From: Microbacterium yannicii PS01
Lineage (GTDB): Bacteria; Actinomycetota; Actinomycetes; Actinomycetales; Microbacteriaceae
Assembly (NCBI RefSeq): GCF_000304335.1
Contig: NZ_CAJF01000001.1
Coordinates: forward strand, 1 to 64,000
Direction: 5' to 3'
Length of the DNA: 64,000 bases
Part shown: in pieces, positions 25,384 to 33,483 of the stretch
Position numbering within the stretch: the stretch's first letter is position 1
How the letters are laid out: every line of letters starts with the position of its first letter
Translations under genes and position numbers: made by a program
The notes under the pieces: model-generated
The model's input: the letters and a program-made list of their open reading frames with translations, nothing else
Told to the model about the DNA's origin: nothing
Database searches by the model: none

Positions 25384-27240
25384 TTGACCGAGGTCACGTC
25401 GCGCCCGATCACAATGGCGCAGGTCGCGCAGCACGCCGGTGTCTCGCAGGCGTCGGTGTCGCGCGTCCTGAACGGCGTCGCCACCGTGGACCCGGCGATC
25501 GTCGCCAAGGTCAATCGCGCCATCGCCGCACTGAACTACTCGCCCAGCGAAGCCGCGCGCAGTCTGGTGCGGGGGAGCAGTCACACCATCGCCCTCCTGG
25601 TGCCCGACCTCGAGAACCCGCTCTTCCAGGGCGTGCTCAAGGGCCTGACCGTGGCTGCCGCCCGCGACGGCTACCGCGTGCTCGTGGCCGACAGCGCCGA
25701 AGCGGTCGGCGTGGAGGCAGAGATCGCGAGCGAGGCGCGCAGCAAATGCGACGCGCTGGTGCTGGTCTCACCGCGGATGCCGGATGACGAGCTGCGCGAC
25801 CTCATCCAGCGCACGACTCCCGTCGTCGTGGTGAACCGCCGCGTCGACGACTCCGCCGCCGCTCAGCTCTCCGTGGACTACGTGACCGCGGTCAAAGAGC
25901 TGGGCGTGCACCTGCGGGGGTTCGGTCATCGCCGGATCGCCTACGTCGCCGGCCCGTCGCTCAGCTATGCGAACGAGCAGCGTGCGCAGGGACTCGGTGA
26001 ACTCGGCCGCGAGTACCCCGACCTCGAGTTCCTCACCATCCCGGCCGGATCCAGCATGGAGGCCGGCTACGACGCCGCCGACGCCGTGCTCGAGACGGGT
26101 GCCACAGCGGCCATCGCGTTCAACGACCTCGTCGCCCTGGGGCTGCTGTCGCGGCTGCGCGAGGTCGGCGTGGAGGTTCCCGAGCAGCTGTCCATCGTCG
26201 GCATCGACGACATCCCGCAGTCGCGGTTCGCCGCTCCGCCGCTGACCACGATGTCGGTGCCGCGGATCGAGATCGGGCGCCAGGCGTGGAACCGCATGCG
26301 CCAGGCGCTCGAGGGGGAGCGCGCGGGGCACCCGCTGTTCTATCGCCCTGTCCTGGTGCCGCGCCGCAGCTCGGGTCCGGCATCCCACGCCAGTGGCTGG
26401 GTCGGTCCGGCGCGTCCTGTCCTGCGTCTCGGGTCGACCGTCGTCGCGCAGTACGAGGAGGGCACCAGCGTCGACGCCGTGCTGTCGCCCCGGCCCTTCC
26501 TCGACAGCGTCGTCTCGCGCACCGGCACGCCCCTCTCGGTCACCGAGCCCACCGACCACCCGCACCACCTGGGGGTGAGCCTGGCGATCCCGGACGTCAA
26601 CGGCACGTCGTACTGGGGCGGCCGCACCTACGTCCGCGGCGAGGGCTCGATCATGGTGCCCAACCACGGCCGGCAGCGGCGCGACCGTCTTCGCATCGAG
26701 GGACATTCGCTCGACGAACGCCTCAGCTGGGTCGATCACCACGGGAACACCCAGCTGGTCGAGGTGCGCGAGCTGCGCTCCGCCGAGCTCGCCAACGGCT
26801 GGGCGCTGCGCTGGCGCAGCCACCTGAAGGCCACTCTCGACGCGATCACCTTCGGATCACCGGCCACCAACGGTCGCGAAGGCGCAGGGTACGGCGGAAT
26901 CTTCTGGCGGTTCGCGCCCGAGATCGCACGGGTGTTCAGTCCGGCCGGCGACACCGAGCGCGACGTGCACGGCGCCGCGACGCCGTGGCTGGCCTTCTCG
27001 TTCCCTGATCGCGCGACCACCGTCGTGCTGGCGCAGGGGCCGCAGCCGCTGCCGTGGTTCGTGCGCTTCGCGGAGTATCTGGGCGCCGGGCCCGCCGTCG
27101 CATGGGACGCGCCGCATGTCATCCCCGAGGGCGGCGAGCTCAATCTCGAGCTCACCGCGTTCGTGCTCGACGAGGAGCTTCCCGACGCGACCGCCGTCGA
27201 GAGGGCGCTTCCGGCGCTGCGGGCCGAGGCGGGACTGTGA
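25384..27240 (+). CDS. LacI-type regulator fused to a PmoA-like (DUF6807) domain
   Basis: A protein of 618 residues, almost twice the LacI norm. Residues 9-60 are a LacI HTH (TMAQVAQHAGVSQASVSRVL), 65-335 the sugar-binding core ending at a normal LacI C-terminus (PVLVPRRSS). Residues about 350-610 form a second domain with PTDHPHHLGVSLAI, VNGTSYWGGRTYV and EGAGYGGIFWRF, matching the PmoA/DUF6807 family. TTG 25384 follows GGGAGGAGG. It overlaps the next dehydrogenase gene (GTGA). The regulator part probably binds the operators at 21834-21859; the fused domain may bind or act on the same sugar. Confidence 0.85.
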   Translation: MTEVTSRPITMAQVAQHAGVSQASVSRVLNGVATVDPAIVAKVNRAIAALNYSPSEAARSLVRGSSHTIALLVPDLENPLFQGVLKGLTVAAARDGYRVLVADSAEAVGVEAEIASEARSKCDALVLVSPRMPDDELRDLIQRTTPVVVVNRRVDDSAAAQLSVDYVTAVKELGVHLRGFGHRRIAYVAGPSLSYANEQRAQGLGELGREYPDLEFLTIPAGSSMEAGYDAADAVLETGATAAIAFNDLVALGLLSRLREVGVEVPEQLSIVGIDDIPQSRFAAPPLTTMSVPRIEIGRQAWNRMRQALEGERAGHPLFYRPVLVPRRSSGPASHASGWVGPARPVLRLGSTVVAQYEEGTSVDAVLSPRPFLDSVVSRTGTPLSVTEPTDHPHHLGVSLAIPDVNGTSYWGGRTYVRGEGSIMVPNHGRQRRDRLRIEGHSLDERLSWVDHHGNTQLVEVRELRSAELANGWALRWRSHLKATLDAITFGSPATNGREGAGYGGIFWRFAPEIARVFSPAGDTERDVHGAATPWLAFSFPDRATTVVLAQGPQPLPWFVRFAEYLGAGPAVAWDAPHVIPEGGELNLELTAFVLDEELPDATAVERALPALRAEAGL

Positions 27241-28346
27241 CGCAACGCCTCCGCGTCGGCATCGCCGGGGTGCACGGGCACGGCAGAAGCCACGTCGGCG
27301 CGACGCTCGCGCTCGCCGACGACGTGGAGCTCGTCGCCGTCGCCGACCCCCGGGGCGGCGGCGACGTTCCCGCCGGGGTGCGCGTCTACGACGACGCGGC
27401 CGCGATGATCGACGACGCCGGCCTCGACATCGTGGTCCTCAGCACGCCCATCCCCACGCACACCGCCCTGTCGCTGCGCGCGGTGGCGCGATGGTCTCAT
27501 GTGCTGCTCGAGAAGCCGCCGGTGCCATCGGTCGCGGACCACCTCGCCCTGACGAGCGCCGCGGATGCCGCGTCCCGCGCCGTGCAGGTGGGCTTTCAGT
27601 CGCTGGGCAGTCGTGGAGTCCCGGCGACGGCCGAGCTCGCGGCATCCGGCGTCATCGGCGACGTCCTCCACTACGGCGCGGTCGGCCTGTGGTCGAGGTC
27701 GGAGCAGTACTGGCGTCGCGCGCCTTGGGCGGGGCATCGTGTGCTGGACGGACGACTGGCCGCCGACGGTGTGGTGACGAATCCTCTGGCGCATGCGCTG
27801 CAGACGGCCTTCGCGATCGCCGGTGCGCACACCCCCGCCGACGTGGTCTCGATCGACGCGGACCTCCGCCGTGCGAATGACATCGAGACCGACGACACCT
27901 CCTCGCTCGTCGTCGAGCTGGACGGCGGCGTGCGCGTGGCGGCCGGGCTCGCGGTGACGGCGCCGCGACGGCATGAGCCGTACGTGCTCGTGCGCGGCAC
28001 GCGCGGCCACCTGGTCTACCACTACACCCTCGACACGCTGCACGTCTTCCGCGACGGCATCGGACTTCCGCGCACGTTCGCGTTCGAGCGCACCGGTCTG
28101 CTCGCCGACCTCGTCTCTCACGTGCGGTCGGGCACGGAGCTCGCCGCGCCCCTGCACCGGACGGGCGCCTTCACCCGCGTGCTCGAGGCGATCATCACCG
28201 GCCCGCCCCCGACGCCCGTCTCGCCGGAACTCGTACGCACCACGTCCGAAGCCGGTGAGACGTTCCGCGTCGTCGAGGGCGTCGAGGATGCCGCGGAGCA
28301 GGTGGCGTGGCAGGCGAAGACCTTCCGCCATCTCGGGATGCTCTGA
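27237..28346 (+). CDS. Gfo/Idh/MocA family oxidoreductase
   Basis: A protein of 369 residues starting at a GTG that overlaps the stop of the LacI fusion. The Rossmann start VGIAGVHGHGRSHVGATLAL, the VVLSTPIPTHTALSL strand and the LLEKPPVPS loop with the EKP Lys define the family. The C-terminal half has the family beta sheet. It probably oxidises the sugar or glycoside brought in by the ABC transporter. DUF6807 and Gfo/Idh/MocA proteins commonly occur together. Longer upstream frames only read through the fusion gene. Confidence 0.87.
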   Translation: MTQRLRVGIAGVHGHGRSHVGATLALADDVELVAVADPRGGGDVPAGVRVYDDAAAMIDDAGLDIVVLSTPIPTHTALSLRAVARWSHVLLEKPPVPSVADHLALTSAADAASRAVQVGFQSLGSRGVPATAELAASGVIGDVLHYGAVGLWSRSEQYWRRAPWAGHRVLDGRLAADGVVTNPLAHALQTAFAIAGAHTPADVVSIDADLRRANDIETDDTSSLVVELDGGVRVAAGLAVTAPRRHEPYVLVRGTRGHLVYHYTLDTLHVFRDGIGLPRTFAFERTGLLADLVSHVRSGTELAAPLHRTGAFTRVLEAIITGPPPTPVSPELVRTTSEAGETFRVVEGVEDAAEQVAWQAKTFRHLGML

Positions 28347-28347
28347 A

Positions 28348-29397
28348 TCACCGTCCGGCGCGGCGGCCGACGCCGATGACGGCGGACGCGTCGTCGTTCA
28401 CCGGCGCGGTCGAATTGCGGACGACGAGCGGAGAGGCTTCGTAGACGCGATGGGCGGGCGCCGCGGGATCCTCGAGCTGCCACATCAGCAGCTGCACCGC
28501 GGCGCGGCCCTGCTGGTGCGGCCGCTGTTGCAGAGTGGTGAGCGAGAACATGTCGGCGTAGGCGTGATCGTCGATGCCGACGACGCTCAGGTTCTCGGGA
28601 ACGCGGATGCCGAGTCGCCGCGCCGCGATGATGGAGCCGACGGCGACCTCATCGCAGACGCCGACGATCGCCGTCGGCCGGGTGCGCCGGTCGCCCAGCA
28701 GATCGACCGCCGCGCCGTAGCCGCCGGGAAGCGTCACCTCGGACTCGACATGGCGAGCGGATGCCTCGAGCCCCGCGTCCCGCATGGCGGCGAGGTAGCC
28801 CGCACGCCGGCGCTCGTCGCCCAGGCTGGTGCGAGCGCCGTCGGGGTCGCCGCCGAGGAAGACGATGCTGCGGTGACCCAGGCCGATCAGGTGATCGGTG
28901 GCGATGCGCCCGGCGGCCTCGTCGTCGATCGACACGGCGTTCGTGCCCGCGTCGTAGCCGCCCACGCTCACGATCGGCCTCCCGAACGCCATCAGACGCT
29001 CGAGCTCCCGGGCGTTCGGCTCGATGCCCACCGCGATCAGTCCGTCGAACCGCTTGCGGGCGAGGAAGTGCTCGAACATCTCGCGCCGCGCCGCCGACTC
29101 AGGGGGAGCGCCGTAGAGCACCAGGTCCAGGTGTCGTTCGCGGAGGGCGTCCTGGATCCCCTCGAGCACCTGCGCGAAGAACCAGCGGTCGAGCGTGGGC
29201 ATCACGACCCCGATCGTCTGGGTGCGGCCGGTCACCAGGCTCACGGCACTCGTGGTGGGCACGTAGCCGAGGGAGGCCGCCGCGGCTCGGACGCGCTCCC
29301 GCGTGGATCCGGACACATAGCCCGCGCCGGTCAGCGCACGCGACGCCGTCGACTTCGACACGCCGGCGGCCCGCGCCACGTCCGCGATCCCCGCCAT
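28348..29397 (-). CDS. LacI-family repressor of the downstream sugar ABC operon
   Basis: A protein of 349 residues with a LacI HTH at residues 3-50 (IADVARAAGVSKSTASRAL) and a sugar-binding core (TIGVVMPTLDRWFFAQVLEG, VVGIDDHAYADMFSLTTLQQ). ATG 29397 gives the family N-terminus; the longer frame to 29550 runs through the operator. It is divergent from the alpha-glucoside-like ABC operon, and the two palindromes in between carry the AACCGGTT-type core expected for such a repressor. The stop at 28348 is 2 bases from the convergent oxidoreductase stop. Confidence 0.92.
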   Translation of the reverse strand: MAGIADVARAAGVSKSTASRALTGAGYVSGSTRERVRAAAASLGYVPTTSAVSLVTGRTQTIGVVMPTLDRWFFAQVLEGIQDALRERHLDLVLYGAPPESAARREMFEHFLARKRFDGLIAVGIEPNARELERLMAFGRPIVSVGGYDAGTNAVSIDDEAAGRIATDHLIGLGHRSIVFLGGDPDGARTSLGDERRRAGYLAAMRDAGLEASARHVESEVTLPGGYGAAVDLLGDRRTRPTAIVGVCDEVAVGSIIAARRLGIRVPENLSVVGIDDHAYADMFSLTTLQQRPHQQGRAAVQLLMWQLEDPAAPAHRVYEASPLVVRNSTAPVNDDASAVIGVGRRAGR

Positions 29398-29443
29398 CGG
29401 GCCCCTCCTCGCGCCCCGCGTACGTCGCCGTCGCCGGGGAAAA

Positions 29444-29459
29444 CTGGAACCGGTTCCAG
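29444..29459. promoter_or_regulatory. LacI operator 1 (perfect palindrome)
   Basis: CTGGAACCGGTTCCAG is a perfect 16-bp palindrome lying 47 bases upstream of the divergent lacI-type gene. A second, related site lies at 29567-29578. This position suggests autoregulation of the repressor gene. Confidence 0.75.
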
Positions 29460-29531
29460 CGCCATTGTGCACCGGCGCGCAGAGAAGCGCCAGCGGAAGA
29501 TCGCCGTTTATCGAGTTGTGACCCAGAGAGA

Positions 29532-29578
29532 TTGTGTCGCTCTCGCGCATCCCCTAGCGTGAGCATGGAATCGGTTCC
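29532..29578 (+). promoter_or_regulatory. Promoter and operator 2 of the alpha-glucoside-like ABC operon
   Basis: TTGTGT (29532-29537), 17-base spacer and TAGCGT (29555-29560) form a promoter. GGAATCGGTTCC at 29567-29578 repeats the core of operator 1 with one change and sits at the predicted start point. Repressor on this site would block the operon. Confidence 0.65.
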
Positions 29579-29636
29579 CGATACGAATGTGCGGAGTCCG
29601 CGACGGTTCTCCGCGACTTCAATGAGGAGGCAGAGA

Positions 29637-30974
29637 ATGACTGCACTGCGATCGCGCTCCCGCGCGACCATCGCACTGGGGGTCGCCACGATTGCGGCCC
29701 TGACACTCGCCGGCTGCGCAGAAGGCGGCGACGAAGGCGACGACGACGGCTCGGTCGAGGGCGAGACCGTCGAGATCTCGGGCGGCATCACCGGTACGGA
29801 GGCGGACGCCCTTCAGCGCGTGTTCGACGCGTACGGCGAGGAATCCGGCATCACCGTGAAGTACACCGGTGACAAGGGCTTCGAGGGCAACATCGTGACC
29901 AAGGTCGCCGGTGGCTCGGCCCCCGACATCGCGATCGTTCCACAGCCCGGTCTGCTGCGGTCCCTGATCGAGACGGGCGAGGTGAAAGAGGCGACCGAGG
30001 AGGTCACGGCAAACGTCGAGGAGTACTGGTCGCCGGCGTGGAAGGAGTACGGCTCGTTCGACGGCACGTTCTATGCCGCGCCGATGCTCGCCAACCTCAA
30101 GGGCTACGTCTTCTACTCGCCCGCCAAGTTCGCGGAGTGGGGAGTCGAAGTGCCCACCACGTGGGACGAGGTGCTCACCCTGACCCAGACAATTCGAGAC
30201 GCCACCGGCCAGCCCCCGTGGTGCGCCGGATTCTCGTCTGAGGCGGCGTCGGGTTGGCCCGGAACCGACTGGGTGGAGAACCTCGTGCTTCGTCAGTCGG
30301 GTCCCGAGGTCTACGACGAGTGGGCGAACGGCGAGGTGCCGTTCACCGATCCTGACATCGAGGCGGCATTCGACTCGGTCGGCGAGATCCTTCAGAACCC
30401 GGACTACGTCAACGCCGGATTCGGCGACATCAAGAGCATCAACTCGACTGCTTTCGGTGACCCCATCGCTGCCGCGGTGGCGAACGGGACCTGCGCCCTG
30501 ACGCAACAGGGCAACTTCCTTGCCGCCAACTTCCTCGCGGTGCAGACGGCGGAGGGCGAGACGCCCACGATCGCTCCCGATGGCGACGTCTACGCGTTCC
30601 TCCTGCCGGGGCTCGAGGAAGGTGAGGTGGCCGTCGCAGGCGGTGGCGAGTTCGTCACTGCCTTCTCGGACGACGCCGCCACGCAGGCGGTACTCGAGTA
30701 CATGTCGACGCCGGAGTACGCGGACGCTCGGGTCTCCGAGGGCGGGGTCGTCTCGGCCAACTCGGGTGCGGACCCCTCTCTGGCCTCCAGTGAGTTCCTG
30801 ACTGAGGTGATGGAGATCGTGCAGGACCCGAATACGACCTTCCGCTTCGACGCCTCCGACCTCATGCCGGCGACCGTCGGATCGGGATCGTTCTGGCGAG
30901 GGATGGTCGACTGGATCGACGGCAAGCCGACGCCGCAGGTCCTGGAAGACATCCAGGCAGGTTACGAGAACTGA
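29637..30974 (+). CDS. Alpha-glucoside-type ABC binding lipoprotein
   Basis: A protein of 445 residues. The signal peptide ends in lipobox LAGC (Cys about residue 27), followed by a Gly/Asp-rich linker. The mature part is a family-1 solute-binding protein with GGSAPDIAIVPQPGLLRSLI, YVFYSPAKFAEWGVEVPTTW and a C-terminal FWRGMVDWIDG; these resemble AglE-type alpha-glucoside-binding proteins. ATG 29637 follows GAGGAGG. First gene of a three-gene operon controlled by the divergent LacI protein. Confidence 0.9.
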   Translation: MTALRSRSRATIALGVATIAALTLAGCAEGGDEGDDDGSVEGETVEISGGITGTEADALQRVFDAYGEESGITVKYTGDKGFEGNIVTKVAGGSAPDIAIVPQPGLLRSLIETGEVKEATEEVTANVEEYWSPAWKEYGSFDGTFYAAPMLANLKGYVFYSPAKFAEWGVEVPTTWDEVLTLTQTIRDATGQPPWCAGFSSEAASGWPGTDWVENLVLRQSGPEVYDEWANGEVPFTDPDIEAAFDSVGEILQNPDYVNAGFGDIKSINSTAFGDPIAAAVANGTCALTQQGNFLAANFLAVQTAEGETPTIAPDGDVYAFLLPGLEEGEVAVAGGGEFVTAFSDDAATQAVLEYMSTPEYADARVSEGGVVSANSGADPSLASSEFLTEVMEIVQDPNTTFRFDASDLMPATVGSGSFWRGMVDWIDGKPTPQVLEDIQAGYEN

Positions 30975-30990
30975 CCCATCGCACTCCGGT

Positions 30991-31020
30991 GCCGGGCCCG
31001 CCCGCTTGCGCGGGCCCGGC
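30991..31020 (+). terminator. Hairpin between binding-protein and permease genes
   Basis: An 11-base perfect stem (GCCGGGCCCGC with GCGGGCCCGGC) and 8-base loop, 16 bases after the lipoprotein stop, without T run. Such hairpins often lower expression of the permeases relative to the binding protein. Confidence 0.6.
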
Positions 31021-31065
31021 GCCGGGGTGACGTCATCCGTCGGCGTCGACGGGGGAAGGCAGACC

Positions 31066-32412
31066 ATGTCTCAGACCGCAACATCGGCAGAGAAGACGCA
31101 AGGCGCACCGCCCGCGCCGCCCGAACGCGGAGGGAGGAAGCCGCCGTCGGCGCGGACAACGCGGCTGGTCGTCACGGTCGGGATCATCGTCATCGCCGCG
31201 CTGATCGTCTTCCTGCTCCTCAGCCCTCAGCCCGAGGACCCGCGGCCGGTATCGCTGGGCTTCTCGCTCAACGCGTTCTTCCAGTGGATCGGCAACCTGC
31301 ACCCTCTCGTGCAGATCCCGGTCGTGCTCCTCGTCTTCGGCGTGGTCGTCGCCATCCTGCTCGTGCTGATCGAATACGCGCCCCGCCAGGGCCGTGGGTA
31401 CTTCTGGCTGCGGCTCGTGGCGTGCTTCGCGATCCCGTTCCTCGCGTTCATGATGCTTCGCCCCTACCAGGGCGCCGTGCTCTTCGTGATCCCCATCGCA
31501 CTCATCGCCGGCGGCCTGCTGTTCTTCGCCGACTACAGGGCCCGGCAAGGCGCGGGGTATCTCTTCCAGCTCACCCTCTTCATGGCGCCGGCGGCCATCC
31601 TCGTGCTCGTCGGACTCGTCTACCCCTCGATCGCGACCATCATCCAGTCGTTCTACGACAAGTCGGGTGACAACTTCGTCGGTCTCGAGAACTACGTCTG
31701 GGCCTTCACGAACCCCCAAGGCTTCTGGTCGATCGTGAACACGATCATCTGGGCGATCTTCGCACCGGTGTTCGCGACGATCCTCGGCCTCGGCTACGCC
31801 GCCTTCATGGAGCGTGCGCGCGGCGACCGGATCCTCAAGGTGCTGATGCTCGTGCCGTTCGCCTTCGCCGGCGTCAGCATGAGCATCATCTGGAAGTTCG
31901 TCTACGACTATCGCCAGGGCGAGCAGATCGGCCTCCTCAACGCCATCGTGGTCGCCTTCGGCGGCGACCCGGTGCGGTGGCTCGACATCTGGCCCCTCGT
32001 CAACACGTTCTGCCTGCTGTTCGTCTTCGTCTGGGCGCAGACCGGATTCGCCATGGTGGTGCTGTCGGCGGCGATCAAGGCCGTGCCGGTCGAGCAGCTC
32101 GAGGCGGCCCAGCTCGACGGCACTTCGGCGTGGCAGCGATTCATCAACGTCACGGTTCCGGGCATCCGCACGTCGATCGTCGTCGTGCTGACGACCATCA
32201 CGATCGCGGCCCTGAAGCTCTACGACATCGTCGCGGTGATGACCGGCGGTCGGTCGAATTCGACCGTGCTGGGATTCGAGATGGTCAACCAGCAGCAGCG
32301 GTTCCAGAGCTTCGGACACTCGGCAGCGCTGGCCGTGCTGATCTTCGTGCTCGTGACTCCGCTGCTGATCTATAACGTGCGACAGCTGCGCAAGCAGAGG
32401 GAGGTGCGGTGA
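31066..32412 (+). CDS. Sugar ABC permease with extra N-terminal membrane helices (AglF-like)
   Basis: A protein of 448 residues, about 150 longer than a standard MalF-type permease. After a charged tail, four added hydrophobic segments are visible (VVTVGIIVIAALIVFLLLS, IPVVLLVFGVVVAILLVLI, VACFAIPFLAFMML, VLFVIPIALIAGGLLFF), then the usual six-helix core with the EAA loop EQLEAAQLDGTSAWQRFINV. ATG 31066 is preceded by GGGGGAAGG. Its stop overlaps the start of the second permease. No ATPase gene is in the operon. Confidence 0.88.
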   Translation: MSQTATSAEKTQGAPPAPPERGGRKPPSARTTRLVVTVGIIVIAALIVFLLLSPQPEDPRPVSLGFSLNAFFQWIGNLHPLVQIPVVLLVFGVVVAILLVLIEYAPRQGRGYFWLRLVACFAIPFLAFMMLRPYQGAVLFVIPIALIAGGLLFFADYRARQGAGYLFQLTLFMAPAAILVLVGLVYPSIATIIQSFYDKSGDNFVGLENYVWAFTNPQGFWSIVNTIIWAIFAPVFATILGLGYAAFMERARGDRILKVLMLVPFAFAGVSMSIIWKFVYDYRQGEQIGLLNAIVVAFGGDPVRWLDIWPLVNTFCLLFVFVWAQTGFAMVVLSAAIKAVPVEQLEAAQLDGTSAWQRFINVTVPGIRTSIVVVLTTITIAALKLYDIVAVMTGGRSNSTVLGFEMVNQQQRFQSFGHSAALAVLIFVLVTPLLIYNVRQLRKQREVR

Positions 32413-33389
32413 TGACCGCCGTCGAGTCCGAGACCACGCCGCGGTTCGACAAAGGCGCCGCGCGCAAGGTCGATCGCCAGACCCGCCGCCTCGAGTCCCA
32501 GGCGCAGAAGCGGCTGAGCTCGCCCCTGGCCACGATCATCGCGATCGCCATCGCGTTCCTGTGGACGATCCCCACGCTCGGCCTTCTCATCACCTCGTTC
32601 CGTCCCGGCGCGGATTCGGCGGCGACGGGATGGTGGACCGTCTTCACCGACCCCGACTTCACCCTCGGGAACTATCAGGCGGCGCTGACCTCGGGCGGCA
32701 CCGCGCTGACGCTGGGGCAGTCGTTCCTCAACTCCCTGGCGATCACGATCCCGGTGACCCTCTTCGCTCTGGCGGTCGCGGCGCTCGGCGCCTACGCGTT
32801 CGCGTGGATGGATTTCAAGGGTCGCGGATTCCTGTTCGTGGCCGTGTTCGCACTGCAGATCGTGCCGATCCAGATGGCACTCGTGCCGCTGCTCACGCTC
32901 TTCTCACGCGGACTCGAGATCGGCGACGTGGCGATCTTCCCCGGCCTCGAGATGAGGGAGGTCGACCGAAGCTTCGCGACCGTGTGGATCGCGCACACGA
33001 TCTTCGCGATGCCGCTGGCGATCTTCCTGCTGCACAACTTCATCTCGCAGATCCCGGGCGACGTCATCGAGGCGGCGCGCGTCGACGGTGCCGGCCATGG
33101 TCAGATCTTCTTCCGGATCGTGCTGCCGTTGTCGGGACCCGCGCTCGCGGCGTTTGCCATCTTCGAGTTCATCTGGGTGTGGAACGACCTGCTGGTGGCG
33201 ACGATCTTCGCGCCGACGTCGTCGCTGCCGATGACGCAGACGCTGAACTCGCTGTCGGGTTCGTGGGGCGACCAATGGTTCCTGCTGTCGGCGGGTGCGT
33301 TCCTCGTGCTCATCGTGCCGGTGATCGTGTTCCTCGCCCTGCAGCGGTACTTCGTGCGGGGCCTGATGGCGGGTGCGACCAAGGGCTGA
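32412..33389 (+). CDS. Sugar ABC permease (AglG/MalG-like)
   Basis: A protein of 325 residues with a basic cytoplasmic N-terminus and six transmembrane segments; the EAA loop is DVIEAARVDGAGHGQIFFRI and the C-terminus QRYFVRGLMAGATKG is typical. ATG 32412 overlaps the previous stop (TGATG); an in-frame GTG at 32409 is equally possible. It is the last gene of the operon and is followed by a strong hairpin. Confidence 0.92.
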   Translation: MTAVESETTPRFDKGAARKVDRQTRRLESQAQKRLSSPLATIIAIAIAFLWTIPTLGLLITSFRPGADSAATGWWTVFTDPDFTLGNYQAALTSGGTALTLGQSFLNSLAITIPVTLFALAVAALGAYAFAWMDFKGRGFLFVAVFALQIVPIQMALVPLLTLFSRGLEIGDVAIFPGLEMREVDRSFATVWIAHTIFAMPLAIFLLHNFISQIPGDVIEAARVDGAGHGQIFFRIVLPLSGPALAAFAIFEFIWVWNDLLVATIFAPTSSLPMTQTLNSLSGSWGDQWFLLSAGAFLVLIVPVIVFLALQRYFVRGLMAGATKG

Positions 33390-33419
33390 GATCGGCAGGC
33401 GACCATGACGGCCGGGGGA

Positions 33420-33451
33420 GATGGGGCACGCGAATACTCGCGTGCCCCATC
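33420..33451 (+). terminator. Terminator after the alpha-glucoside ABC operon
   Basis: A perfect 14-base stem (GATGGGGCACGCGA with TCGCGTGCCCCATC) closed by ATAC. It lies 30 bases after the permease stop and 33 before the next ATG. No T run follows. Confidence 0.75.
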
Positions 33452-33483
33452 AGCCGTCTCACCGGTGTCGTTACTCTGATCGC

